A stretch of DNA of 64,000 bases from JAGNDO01 sp963704975 (GCA_963704975.1 CAVPIK010000003.1:248001-312000); one strand, 5' to 3'; positions 26,864-39,191 are shown, numbered from the stretch's first letter. Notes: generated from the letters alone by a model not told the origin. Numbers and translations are program-made.

Positions 26864-27971
26864 ATGTTTCGATCAAACCGTTTCATTTTGTTGATTGGCC
26901 TGTTGCTGATCGCGTCTATGGCCCTGGTGGCCTGTGCCGCCCCGCCGCCCCCTGCCGCCGCCCCGGCTGCTGGTGCTGTCGCCCCCGCTGCAGGGGAAGC
27001 CGCCGCGCCCGCCGCCAGCACGGAGCTCAACGTGCTGTGTACGCCCCAGGTGGAGTGGTGCGAAGGCATGAAGACCGAGTTTGAAAAGGCCAACCCCACC
27101 ATCACCGTCAACTGGGTGCGCATGTCCAGCGGCGAAAGCCTGACCCGCCTGCGCAACGAGAAGGATAATCCCCAGTTCGACATCTGGTGGGGCGGCCCGG
27201 TGGACAGCTTCATCGCTGCCAAGGCAGAGGGGCTGTTGGAGCAGTACAACTCCCCCAACATGGCCAACATCAAGGATCAGACTTTGATGAAGGATGCGGA
27301 CAACTACTGGGCCGGCATCTATGTCGGCTCTTTGGGCTTTGCCACCAACCAGAACTGGCTGGATGCCAATCCTGGTGTGGAGCCGCCCCGCAGTTGGGAT
27401 GACCTGCTCAAGCCCGAGTTCAAGGGCCAGTTGATGGTCGCCCATCCTTCCAGCTCCGGCACGTCGTACACGGCCCTGTGCACCGTCCTGCAGATCCGGG
27501 GCGAAGAGGCGGGCTGGGAATACATTACGCAAGTACGCCGGCCAGGTGCTCCAGTTCACCAAGAGCGGTGCGGCCCCGGCTGGCTTTGTCGGCCAGGGCG
27601 AAGCTGCTGTGGGCATCGTCTTCTCCCATGACATCGTCAACCAGCAGTTGCAGGGCGCGCCCCTGGTCCTGACCTTCCCCGAGGAAGGCACGGGCTACGA
27701 GATCGGCGGCATGGGCATCATCAAGGGTGCCAAGCACCTGGACGCGGCCCAGAAGTGGTTCGACTGGGCGTTGGAACCCGCCACCCAGGAACTGGGCCCC
27801 AACTACAAGGCCTATCAGGCCCCCACGGTCAACGGTGCCACGGCTTCCATGCCCGAGCTGTTGGACGTCAATCTGATCAGCTATGACTTCCAGTGGTGCG
27901 GCGCCAACAAGACGGCTATCGTGGATAAGTTCACCAACGAGATGGCCGGTGCAGATTCCCTGAAGGAGTAG
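26864..27971 (+). CDS. ABC transporter substrate-binding lipoprotein, Fe3+/AfuA type, frameshifted once
   Basis: A signal peptide with lipobox ALVAC is followed by an Ala/Pro linker and a type 2 periplasmic binding protein (LNVLCTPQVEWCEGM, FDIWWGGPVDSF, GIVFSHDIVNQQL). The two-domain permease and PotA/FbpC-type ATPase downstream fit a ferric-iron-type importer; phosphonate or sugar-phosphate relatives share the fold, so the substrate is not certain. A surplus A near 27526 breaks the frame (+1). The length of about 368 residues is normal. A strong terminator follows. Confidence 0.85.
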
Positions 27972-27979
27972 GATGAGGT

Positions 27980-28025
27980 CAACTAGGGGAGTGGGCAATC
28001 GTCTGCCCACTCCCCTAGTTTTTTG
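27980..28025 (+). terminator. Strong terminator between binding-protein and permease genes
   Basis: AACTAGGGGAGTGGGCA pairs perfectly with TGCCCACTCCCCTAGTT and is followed by TTTT. Partial read-through would give more binding protein than permease, as is common for ABC importers. Confidence 0.88.
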
Positions 28026-28076
28026 TGGCTTTCTCAACACTTCCACTATGTTGGTTCCACTGTATTGGATGGTCTC

Positions 28077-30394
<2,318 letters not shown>

Positions 30395-30474
30395 TCGGAT
30401 CTTACGATAAGATGCAATCCGTCGATCCGTGCCAGTCTCATTTGATCACCTGATCTCCTCCAACGGAGCATGCT

Positions 30475-31567
30475 GTGTTCTTAAACCTTGAAAATCTAAG
30501 CAAAATCTTCCCCAGCCGTGACGGCATGGGGGCTGTGCGGGCGGTGGACAGTATCAACCTTGAGATCGTCAAGGGGGAATTCCTCACCCTGTTGGGACCG
30601 TCGGGCTGTGGCAAGACCACGACCCTGCGCCTGATCGCCGGTTTCGAGTTCCCCAGCGAGGGGAGCATTGTGCTGGACGGCGTGGAGATCAACGAGCAGC
30701 CGCCCAACCGCCGGGATATGGCTATGGTCTTCCAAAGCTATGCCATCTTCCCCCACTTGAATGTCTTTGAGAACATCGCCTACGGTCTCAAGATCAAGAA
30801 GATCAGCGGGGCACCCCTGCGCAAACAGGTGGGCCAGGCCTTGGAGATGACCGAGTTGGATCGGGCTGGAAAATCGCCAGCCCAATCAGCTTTCCGGCGG
30901 TCAGCAGCAGCGGGTGGCCCTGGCCCGCGCCCTGGTCATGCAGCCCAAGGTGCTGCTCTTTGATGAACCCCTGAGCAACCTGGACGCCAAGCTGCGGGTG
31001 CAGATGCGCAGCGAGATCCGGCGCATCCAGCAAGGGCTGGGCATCACCAGCGTCTATGTCACCCACGACCAGGACGAGGCCATGGTGCTCTCGGATCGCA
31101 TCGTGGTCATGCACAAGGGGCGCATCCAGCAGGTGGACAACCCGGTGGAGATCTACCGCCGTCCCGCCACCAAATTTGTGGCTGACTTCATTGGCCGGGC
31201 CAACTTCCTGCCCGTCACCGTGGCCGACTCGTCGACCAGCCACATGGCGGTCAAAATTCAGGACGTGCCCCTGATCGCCCCCAAGTCCAAGCTCCATGAC
31301 TTCCAAGCCGGGGACGCCGCCCAACTCCTCGTGCGCCCGGAGTCCATCCGCCTGCACGCCGAGACCCCGGCGGGCCATGTGCCGCTGATGGGCACGGTCC
31401 ACCGCACGGCCTATCTCGGCTCCATGATCGAATACGACATCGAAGTGGTGGGCAGCATGATCACCGTGGTCCTCTTTGACCCCCAGGAGGCTGACCTCTT
31501 CCCCGTGGGCGCGCACGTGCATTTGGAATTGTTGAGCGAGAATCTGTACCTGCTTCCTGCGGATTGA
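30475..31567 (+). CDS. ABC transporter ATP-binding protein (FbpC/PotA type), frameshifted once
   Basis: Walker A LGPSGCGKTTT, Q-loop VFQSYAIFPH, signature QLSGGQQQR, Walker B LLFDEPLSNLDAK and the H-loop VTHDQDEA are all present. A C-terminal TOBE-type domain of about 110 residues follows. A surplus G near 30866 shifts the frame just before the signature motif. GTG 30475 is the start. It powers the permease upstream; the 81-base gap and same strand support one operon. Confidence 0.9.
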
Positions 31568-31572
31568 TCGCG

Positions 31573-31660
31573 TGGGGGTTTGGGTGGGGTGGGATGCAAA
31601 AAGCGGCACGAACCTGCAAGGTTCGTGCCGCTTTTGCATCCCACCCCACCCAAACCCCTA
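31573..31660. terminator. Very long (about 40 bp) bidirectional hairpin
   Basis: GGGGTTTGGGTGGGGTGGGA, then TGCAAAAAGCGGCACGAACC, pair almost perfectly with the right arm that ends CCCACCCAAACCCC. The loop is about 3 bases. It separates the convergent ABC and two-component genes. AAAAGCGGCACGAACC alone would be enough for termination. Confidence 0.85.
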
Positions 31661-31665
31661 TCGTT

Positions 31666-32307
31666 TCATAACCCCAACCCGGCCGTCCGGGCCAGGATGA
31701 TGGCCTCGGAGCGGTCGGCGGCGTCTAGCTTGGAGAAGATGGTGGAGACTTGGTTGCGCACGGTCTTGGGGCTGAGGAAGAGCTGTTCGGCAATGGCCGT
31801 GTTGGTGTATCCCTGGGCGATCATGCCCAAAATCTCCCGTTCCCGGGGGGTGAGCTGGGGGAAGGGTTGGGTGATCTGGGCCGGGGTGTTGGAGAAGAAG
31901 CGGGCCAGGCGTTGGGCCACTTTGGGGCTGAAGATCGACTCGCCGTTGGCCACGGCCCGAATGGCGCGCAGGGTCTCCTCGCCTTCCGCCCCTTTGATCA
32001 AATAGCCGCCGGCCCCGGCCCGCACCGCGGCAAAGACTGTGTCATCCTCAATCATGGTCACGATCAGCACCTGCACCTGGGGGAACTCCTGGACGATGCG
32101 CCGGGTGGCCTCGATGCCGTTGATCCCCGGCATGTTGATGTCCATCAGCACCACATCCGGCTGGGTGGACGCCACCAGATCCAGCGCCTCCTGGCCCGTG
32201 GCCGCTTCCGCCACGACTTCTGTGTCCGGCTCTGCGGTCAACAACGCCCGCATCCCAAAGCGAAAGACCGGATGGTCGTCTGCGATCAACACTCGGATCT
32301 CTTTCAT
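31666..32307 (-). CDS. NarL/LuxR-family response regulator
   Basis: A 213-residue protein. The receiver has the acidic pair D10-D11, phospho-acceptor D56 (VVLMDINMPG) and K105 (YLIKGAE). The C-terminal LuxR helix-turn-helix is LTPREREILGMIAQGYTNTAIAEQL. It overlaps the end of the sensor kinase gene by ATGA, so the two are translationally coupled and form a cognate pair. The frame is intact. The target genes are unknown; the neighbouring membrane and cytochrome genes are on the same strand but upstream. Confidence 0.92.
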   Translation of the reverse strand: MKEIRVLIADDHPVFRFGMRALLTAEPDTEVVAEAATGQEALDLVASTQPDVVLMDINMPGINGIEATRRIVQEFPQVQVLIVTMIEDDTVFAAVRAGAGGYLIKGAEGEETLRAIRAVANGESIFSPKVAQRLARFFSNTPAQITQPFPQLTPREREILGMIAQGYTNTAIAEQLFLSPKTVRNQVSTIFSKLDAADRSEAIILARTAGLGL

Positions 32308-34383
32308 GCTTCGTCCTCCCCAACGTCCCCATCCTCATCCCCATCCTCATCGCCGTCATCGTCTTCTTGGGGCAAGGGCAGCCACGCATAGATGCGCGTT
32401 CCCTGGCCGCCCCCATTATCCACCTCAAAGAGACCGCCCAACTCCTCCGCCCGCTCCCGCATGGAGTGCAGCCCGATCCCCGGCTGGCCATGGGCGGGCA
32501 GCCCCCGGCCATCATCGCACACGCACAGGCGCAGACCGTCCCGCCCATCTTGCGCTTCCAGGTTGATCTCCACCCGGCCTGTGCGGGCCTGGGCATGGCG
32601 GACCACATTTTGCACGGCCTCTTGCAGGATCAAATAGGCGGCCAGTTCCACCGCCGCGGGCAGGGGGGGCAAGGGAGGTTCCGCGATCAGTCGCCACGTC
32701 ACCCCGGCGGATGTGTAGCGATCCAGCACTTCGAGCATGGCCCCGGTCAGCCCCAGGTTGTCCAACACCGGCGGGCGTAGCTCGTAGATCAGCCGCCGGA
32801 TCTCGCTCATGGCCTCTTGAGACTGGGCCTTGAGGTTTTGGAGCAGCCGGATGGCCGTGGCCGGATCCCGCTCTAGCAGCCGTTCCACCGCGTCCAAAGT
32901 CAGGGTTTGGCTGGCCAGATGCGGGCCGAGACCGTCGTGCAGATCCCGGCGCAGGCGGCGGCGCTCCTCTTCCCTTGCCGTGATCAACCGTTCACGGGAG
33001 CGTTGCAAGTCCCGGGTCAGGCGCACGGCGTGGATGGCGGGACCGGCTTGGTGGGCGATGTCCTCCAGCAGCCGCCGTTCCCCGCTGGTAAAGCGTTCGC
33101 CCACGGCCCGCCGCCCCACCAACAGGGACCCCAGGGGCTGGCCCTGATAGGCCAGGGCGAAGGCTTCGATCTCACTCTGGGGATCGCCCCAGGCCGCGGT
33201 GATGGACGCTGTCTCCTTGGACGGCTCGGTCAAGCTGATGGCCGCATAGGGCAACTTGAGGGCCTGGGCCACAGTCTCGGCCACGGTGTCCATCACCGAG
33301 GCAGGGGCAATGGCTGCGGCCAGCCGGTCGTTGAGCCGAGAAAGCACCCCATAAGGGTCATCCCGTTGACCATAGAAGATCCGATTTACCCCCCTTTGCA
33401 GGCGATCTCGCAAGGGCTGAAAGATTACCGCCACCAGGGCTGTGGAAACCAGAGAGACATCCAGCGAGTCATCGGATTGAACCAGGCGGCCCAGAATGCC
33501 CACGCTGCCCACATAGATGCCGATCACCGCCAGGGTCAGCGCGCCATAGACCAACGTGCGGTTGATGATGATGTCGATGTCCCACAGCCGGTGGCGCAGG
33601 ATGGCAAAGACCAGGGTCACGGGCAAAAGCAGGGTGAGCAATGGACCCAAAATCAGTTGGCCCTGGGTGCCGGGGCGTAGCCATTCGACCAGAACAATGC
33701 CGTTGAGGGCCATGATATAGGTGGCATTGGCGATCACCGGCCCGGCCAGCCCCACGGTGACCCATTTGGTCTGTTGGCGTTGCATGGGGGTGGAGTGGCG
33801 GCGATAGCGATAGATTTGGGCCGCCAGCCCCAACCCGGCCATGCCCACGGCCAGGAGCATCACCCACTGGGTGGGCTGGCTGGTGGGGTCGTCGAAGATG
33901 GGCAGCACGTTGGCGGCCAGGCCGATGGGCACGTTGGCCAGATAGACCCAGCCGGTCCAGCGGGGCACAAAGCGGCCGTCGGGAAAGACGAGCAGGAAGA
34001 GGAAAAAGGAGGCAAAGCCCAGGTTGTCCAACAGCATGTTGAGACCAGGCAAGCGCTCCGTCACCCAGCCGTTGAGGCCCGACGTGATGTACGGCCCGGC
34101 AAAGAGCAGCATGGTGGCGGCCAGCAACCCCATGAGATCCTTGGACTTGCCCCAAAATATGATGCCCGCGGCCACAAAATAGCCCGCGGGCATCACAAAA
34201 GTGAAGGCCACGCTGCGCACACTGCGATACGCCCCGCTCTCCCACAGCCGCCAGATGTAGAGACCCAAGACCAGCCCAGCCAGAGATCAGCCACGCCAAC
34301 CGGGCCAGGAAGAGCCGACTGCGTCCTGGCCGGGTGGGTGGGAAGAGGAGATGGTCCAAGCCAATTGTCGCGGGTCCACTCAC
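32304..34383 (-). CDS. Membrane sensor histidine kinase (HisKA_3/NarX-like), N-terminal frameshift
   Basis: The N-terminal half has about eight hydrophobic segments. A GAF-like domain follows (LPYAAISLTEPSKE, GQPLGSLLVGRRA), then a HisKA_3 phospho-acceptor helix (RRRLRRDLHDGLGPH) and an HATPase domain (DDGRGLP, GIGLHSMRERAEELGG). The tail is a run of Asp/Glu encoded by a CCCCATCCTCAT-type tandem repeat. A +1 change near 34290 lies in the first helix. GTG 34383 is the likely start; TTG 34461 is possible. The signal is unknown. Confidence 0.88.
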
Positions 34384-34499
34384 GGGTCCGTCCCCTGGGA
34401 AATAGCGCGGAGTGCGGTCTTTGCGGACAGGATCATGCACGCGAAGGGTGTCGATTGTCAAGCGTCGAAATTTGGCTGGGTCAATTCATAGCCTGTTGA

Positions 34500-34905
34500 T
34501 CAACCCGCGTCCGGGAGTTGGCGGACGAAATAGATGCCCAGCCCGGCAATCAGCAAATGGACGGCGATGAAGGCGAGGTACCCCCCGGCGCTGTACCCCT
34601 GGCTGATCAGATAGAGGTCATCGATCACCCCGTGCCAGATCTCCAACCAGGCGATCAGCCAGACCGTGGCGGCGAACTTGCGGGCATCCCGGGACGCCCA
34701 AAGCAAAAAGGAGCCGATACCGATGACCTCAAATGCAAAGGGGGACCACCCCTCGACAAAGGCGCGTAGAACAAACGCGTCCGCGGCATAGGGCATGTTT
34801 GACGAGAAGAAGCTTTGGTCAACAAACATGCCGTACAGGTTGATCAACGCCCAGCAGAAGATAGAACGCACCCACGATTCGGAACCACCATGTCAACCTT
34901 TTCAT
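34500..34905 (-). CDS. Hypothetical small membrane protein, frameshifted near start
   Basis: About 135 residues with four predicted membrane helices. The start (MKRLTWWFRIVGAFYLLL) is preceded by GGAGG. A surplus G near 34857 shifts it into the main frame (LINLYGMFVDQSFF...). No known motif is seen. It lies 37 bases after the next membrane gene on the same strand, so they may be co-transcribed. Confidence 0.6.
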
Positions 34906-34942
34906 TTTTGTTCCTCCGTACTTGACCAGAGACAGGGCAACA

Positions 34943-35572
34943 TCAGCGCCGAATCAGGCCAACGGCCATGACCAACAGAAAAACATAGCTAAAGAAGGGC
35001 GGCCAGTCCCGCATGATCAGCGGGCCGCCCACCAGTCCCAACACACTCAGCCCGGCGACCACCCAGCCCAGGGCGGGCAATACACCGCCCAGGGCCAGGG
35101 CCGTACCCATCGCCCCAAGGGCGGCCAGGATGCAGAGGGTGTGGGGCCAGAAGGTGTGGCTGTTGCGAAAGATTTCGGGGGGCGCAGCCGGGTCGAAGGT
35201 GCGGATTAGTGCCGCGGCCTGCGCGCCCAGGCGCAGACGGTCCACGCTGATGGGTAGCCAGAGCAGCGCGCCGGCCACGAATAGGAGGGTGGCGGCGATC
35301 CCCAGCCAGCGGGGCAAGGGGGCAGAGAGCCGTCCTGCCATGAAGCCGAAGATCCCCGCCGTCGCCACGAAGGCCACGGGGAAGATGACCGCCTGGGCCG
35401 TCCAGCCCAGGCGGTCATCGGCGATCACGGTCAGTTGATCCAAGGGGGTCGAGGGCAAGGGCCAGCGGCGAAAGTAGGCGGCAGAGAAGGCGCCGAGCAA
35501 AAAGACAATGGTGGTGACCAAGAGCGCTATGCCCGTTGAGCGTGTCCATTCAGGAGTTTGTATGGTCTCCAT
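34943..35572 (-). CDS. Hypothetical multi-pass membrane protein
   Basis: About 210 residues, intact frame, with around six hydrophobic helices and short loops. No conserved charged motif is visible within the helices. ATG 35572 (METIQTPEW) is preferred over the upstream Met at 35605. It may be transcribed with the small membrane protein that follows. The family is not recognised. Confidence 0.6.
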   Translation of the reverse strand: METIQTPEWTRSTGIALLVTTIVFLLGAFSAAYFRRWPLPSTPLDQLTVIADDRLGWTAQAVIFPVAFVATAGIFGFMAGRLSAPLPRWLGIAATLLFVAGALLWLPISVDRLRLGAQAAALIRTFDPAAPPEIFRNSHTFWPHTLCILAALGAMGTALALGGVLPALGWVVAGLSVLGLVGGPLIMRDWPPFFSYVFLLVMAVGLIRR

Positions 35573-35628
35573 GAGTCGCGGTCCCCCTTTGTGGCAGTGC
35601 TCCATGAAAGAAGTGTGGCTCTACCGAC

Positions 35629-35660
35629 CTGTTTGCACCAGGGGGTGCGAACGGCCATCC
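35629..35660. repeat. Repeat family D, copy D2
   Basis: GTTTGCACCAGGGGGTGCGA followed by ACGGCCATCC, the complement of the D1 arm with one change. It lies between two minus-strand genes. Confidence 0.75.
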
Positions 35661-35701
35661 TCAGCCTAGACTTTTTGGTCGTGCACTGGCTTTGACAATC
35701 C

Positions 35702-36679
35702 CTACGGCGCGGTCGTGAGATACGCATACAGCGCGGCCAGATCCCCGTCGGTCAAGCGGGAGGCGATCTGCCAGGGCATGGTGTCGGGGAAGGGGACGCC
35801 GTCAGGCTTGATGCCGGTGTTCATCATCTGGGCGAATTGGTCCAGGCTGAGGGTGCCGACCAGCAGCCGAGGATTGGGGGTGGCCGGTCCGGCGGGGGAT
35901 GCGGGCATGCCCGTGGCGTCTGCCCCATGACAGCCCCGGCATTCGGCGAAGGTGGCCACATATTTGCCGTAGGCCGCAGTGGGGCCTACGGGCGGGGCCA
36001 CAACGCTCTCCGCGCCCTTGTCCGGTGTGCCAAACATACCGGCCCCAAACATCACCCCGCCCAGAAAGCTGAGTTTGTCGCCCGTGGTGGCCGGTTGGGG
36101 CACGGGGGGCAGGGTGCGCAGATAGGCGATGATGGATTGGACATCATCGTCGCTCAGTTGGGCGGTGGGGAGCAGGGACATGAAGGTCAAGAGCTTGCCA
36201 TCATTGGTCACCCGGTGGCGCAGAACCCGGAAGATCTCGCCGTCCGTGTAGTTGGCCAGCTTGCCGCCTGGGGTCAGGTTCTCGGCGATCATGTCCCCCG
36301 CAAAGCCAAAGCCCTCGGAGGCGGCAATGTTCCAGCCGCCGTTGAGGGGGTGGGCTTCGGTGGGGTTGCCGTCCGCGCCCACGGTGCTGTGACAGCCGAT
36401 GCAGCTCAGGTTGACCAGATAGTCGCCCCGGGCCACCTGTTCCGGCGTGCCCGCCACGGTCAGATCCGGGGCGTCCGGCACGTTGGGGAAGTAGGCGGCG
36501 GCAATGCCTTTGCCGCCGAAGAAGGTCACCCCAGCCAGGGCCAATGTCAGCAGCCCGGCCCCGATGCCCCCAAGAATTTTAACCCACAATCGTTCGGCTC
36601 GCAGGGACCGCCATGTCAACCACGCAAAGAACACCATCACCAAAAAGACAACCAACAGCATACTCAAATTTGCACCCAT
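35702..36679 (-). CDS. Membrane-anchored dihaem cytochrome c
   Basis: The 325-residue protein starts with two hydrophobic helices and then carries two class I cytochrome c domains. The haem sites are CIGCH near residue 93 and CRGCH near residue 249. Likely axial Met ligands lie in FMSLLP and TMPWQIA. It should act outside the membrane in electron transfer. The upstream genes on the same strand encode a CopD-like membrane protein and a cupredoxin, suggesting a small respiratory or copper-linked redox group. The frame is intact. Confidence 0.88.
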   Translation of the reverse strand: MGANLSMLLVVFLVMVFFAWLTWRSLRAERLWVKILGGIGAGLLTLALAGVTFFGGKGIAAAYFPNVPDAPDLTVAGTPEQVARGDYLVNLSCIGCHSTVGADGNPTEAHPLNGGWNIAASEGFGFAGDMIAENLTPGGKLANYTDGEIFRVLRHRVTNDGKLLTFMSLLPTAQLSDDDVQSIIAYLRTLPPVPQPATTGDKLSFLGGVMFGAGMFGTPDKGAESVVAPPVGPTAAYGKYVATFAECRGCHGADATGMPASPAGPATPNPRLLVGTLSLDQFAQMMNTGIKPDGVPFPDTMPWQIASRLTDGDLAALYAYLTTAP

Positions 36680-36799
36680 AGAACGCCTCCTCTTTTGCTA
36701 GAAAATTCTTTCACCAAGTCATGCCCACAACCGCGATCACCATGAGGATGGCGCTATAGTGGCCGCCCACAGCGGATGCGCGTTTGCAGGGTATTCATC

Positions 36800-37211
36800 T
36801 CAACTCAACTGAGCGGGGGTGGGTGGGCCGCCTTGGGCCGCCATCTCTGCGCCCAGGGCCTTGAGTCCGGCCGACCCCTTGCCTTGGAACATGGCTCCGA
36901 CCACCGCAGAGGCAATGCCAGCGACAGCCCCCAGCGTCAAGGGCAGCCGCTGGCCCAGCATGATGGCCACGGAGTTGGCTGTGGCTGGGCCGTACAGGAA
37001 CAGTCCGCTTAGCACGACCACCACCCCGGACGCGGCGATCACCAGGCTGAAGCGGCTACCGCCGATCAGCTTTTGCATCACTTTGCCGCCGTCCGGTCCC
37101 GCAGCCCGGATGGCCGGTTCTAAAAAGAAGACCATGAAAAGGGTGGTGCCCACCCAGAAAATGGCGCCAGAAGATATGGATAAAGCGCAATAGGGAGAGT
37201 AGAAAGCCCAT
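36800..37211 (-). CDS. CopD/DUF2269-like four-helix membrane protein, frameshifted
   Basis: Start MGFLLSLLRFIHI is preceded by AGGAGA. A surplus T near 37164 shifts it to the frame SGAIFWVGTTLFMVFFLEPAI. Helices with the early His-Ile and GTTLF pattern resemble CopD-like or DUF2269-type membrane proteins of about 140 residues that may bind haem or copper. It lies 16 bases after the cupredoxin gene, so the two are co-transcribed. Confidence 0.65.
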
Positions 37212-37226
37212 GAAGGTTCTCCTGTT

Positions 37227-37593
37227 CTAGGGTTCAACGATCAACGTTCCGGTCATGCCCGCACTTGGGTGGCCGGGGGTGGCGCAATAGAAACGGTAGG
37301 TGCCGGGCTGTTCCGGCGTGAAGGTGAGGGTCTGGGTCTGGCTGGCGGGCATGGGGACGTGGATGTCGAACTCGTCCACGTCAAAGGAATGGGCGATAGC
37401 CGTCCTTGTTGATCAGGGTGAAGGCGACGGGATGGCCGCTTTTTACCCGCAACTCGCTCTGGTTGAACTTGAAGTTCTCCGTGCGCAGGGTCACCTTCTG
37501 GTCCGAGTTGGACGAACAGCCTGCCAGGATCAGGAGGAAAAGGATCAACATTGCCCATCTATGGGCGCGACTGGACCGACGATAAATTGGCAT
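37227..37593 (-). CDS. Cupredoxin-type blue copper lipoprotein, frameshifted once
   Basis: A lipobox (LILAGC) follows the signal peptide. The chain of about 122 residues ends in a plastocyanin-like site: His in AHSFDVDEF, then Cys, His and Met in YRFYCATPGHPSAGM. A surplus base near 37398 (GGCTATCGCC for GGCATCGCC) breaks it between the first strands and the copper-binding half. It would carry electrons on the outer face of the membrane, plausibly to or from the dihaem cytochrome encoded downstream. Confidence 0.82.
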
Positions 37594-37930
37594 CTGTGCG
37601 GCTGGAGCAAACCGAGGTCACGGCACCCTCCTGAATGAGAGACAATCATCACGGAAACCGAATTGGGGCGGGCATGATGGGATAGGTTGGATGCGATGGA
37701 TACGCCGGGCGGTGATGAGAGGCGTCAGGTGGCGAAGGAAGCGGCGGGGCTGGAGCAGAAATTCCTGGGTATACTATACCGAATGGTCTGTCCTTCTGTC
37801 ATGAGACCGGCGTCACTGAGTTAATGGGACAATATGTCCCGCCAGGGGTTTGGAGGGAGATCTGCGTCCCGCCCCAGGCAGATATGACGAGGAGCCGCCC
37901 TCTGGTGTATGATCGGGAACTGGGTTTGCC

Positions 37931-37996
37931 AATCTCGCAATCGCTTAATCGCTTAATCGCTCAATCTCTCAATCTCTCAATCGCTATTCGCTCATC
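37931..37996. repeat. Word repeats AATCGCTTAATCGCTCAATCTCT
   Basis: About eight units of seven to eight bases (CAATCGCTTAATCGCTTAAT and similar) run to within five bases of the next ATG. No Shine-Dalgarno site remains. The same words build hairpins at 11.9 and 63.2 kb. The remaining part of the 37594-38000 gap holds only GGGACAATATGTCCC, a small palindrome at about 37826. Confidence 0.8.
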
Positions 37997-38000
37997 CGCC

Positions 38001-39191
38001 ATGATCAACAACCGCACCTATTACGCCATCCTCCAGGTCGATCCCTCGGCCAGCCATGAGGTGATCACAAGTTCATACAAGCGGCTCAGCAGCCTCTACC
38101 AGTCGGGCTATACCGAGGGTGGGGATGTGCGCACCCGGCTGCGGGATCTGCGGGAGGCCCACGATGTGCTCAGTTCGCCGGATGCGCGCATGGCCTATGA
38201 TGCCCGGCTGCGGCGGCGGGCCGCGCTCTTTGATCTGCCTGAGGACGAGGTGGTCATCGACACGTCCATCGACTTCTCCATCAAGGTGCCGGTGGAACCC
38301 CGCCAGGGGGTGTTGCTGACGGATCGCCATCCCAAGCAGGAGGAGAAGACGCCCGTGGCCTGGCTGACCTACCTGCGCCGTCGGGGCGGGGATTACGCCT
38401 TCAAGATCGACCGGGCCATGAATCTGCATTTGGTGATCAGCAGCCTGCGCACCCAGGTGCCGGAGGATCGGCGGCGCTATGACCCCACCAGCCAGGAATG
38501 GCAAGTGGCCGCGGAATTCGAGTCGGTTCTGCAAGCGCTCTTTCTCAACTATGACTCTCTGGCGGCTTCCGATCAGATCGCCCCTACCCAGGTCGGCTAC
38601 CCCAACCTCAAGCCCGTGGACTTCCGCCCGGCCCCCGTGCCTCTTCCCCCGCGCAAGGAATACACCCAGACGGTCAGCCAGCCGGTGACCTATGGCAACC
38701 GCATCAACTGGCCGCCGATCCTGATTGCGGTTTTGGGCGCGGCCCTGTTCTACAATCTCTTTCTGTTGGTCGGCGGCGGCACCCTGAATGCGGTGGCCCC
38801 CACCCCCACCCTGGATCTGCTGGCCTTGCGCCCCACCCCGGCCCGACTGCCCACCCGCACCCCCACCCCCGTGGTGGTCTTGGTCGAGCCCCAATACCTC
38901 ACCGTCAACCTGCGCAGTGGGCCGGGGGAAAGCTACGATTCCCTGCGCTATCTGTACCAGGGCACCAGCTATCAGGCCATCGGGCGCAACGACGACGCCA
39001 GTTGGATTCTGGTTCAGGTGCGGGAGGGGCCAACCCCGACACCGCCGCTCGACCCACCCGCCCAATCTCAGCTCCTGGCCACCCCCACCCCCTTCCTCCC
39101 CCCCGTGGTCGCCACAGGCTGGACCGCGGCCTGGACCCTGACCATCGAAGACACCGATTCTCTCCCTATTGTCGCCACCCCAGAGCCGTAG
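38001..39191 (+). CDS. J-like domain / transmembrane / SH3 protein
   Basis: A 397-residue intact protein. Residues 5-70 match the J-domain helices (YYAILQVDPSASHEVITSSY, then AHDVLSSPDARMAYD), but the HPD tripeptide needed to trigger Hsp70 is absent; YQSGYTEGG stands in that region. One membrane helix lies near residues 237-257. A Thr/Pro-rich linker and a bacterial SH3 domain (TVNLRSGPGESYDSL) follow. The cytosolic J-like part and outside SH3 part suggest a cell-envelope scaffold. The start is fixed by homology, as no ribosome-binding site is visible. Confidence 0.75.
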   Translation: MINNRTYYAILQVDPSASHEVITSSYKRLSSLYQSGYTEGGDVRTRLRDLREAHDVLSSPDARMAYDARLRRRAALFDLPEDEVVIDTSIDFSIKVPVEPRQGVLLTDRHPKQEEKTPVAWLTYLRRRGGDYAFKIDRAMNLHLVISSLRTQVPEDRRRYDPTSQEWQVAAEFESVLQALFLNYDSLAASDQIAPTQVGYPNLKPVDFRPAPVPLPPRKEYTQTVSQPVTYGNRINWPPILIAVLGAALFYNLFLLVGGGTLNAVAPTPTLDLLALRPTPARLPTRTPTPVVVLVEPQYLTVNLRSGPGESYDSLRYLYQGTSYQAIGRNDDASWILVQVREGPTPTPPLDPPAQSQLLATPTPFLPPVVATGWTAAWTLTIEDTDSLPIVATPEP

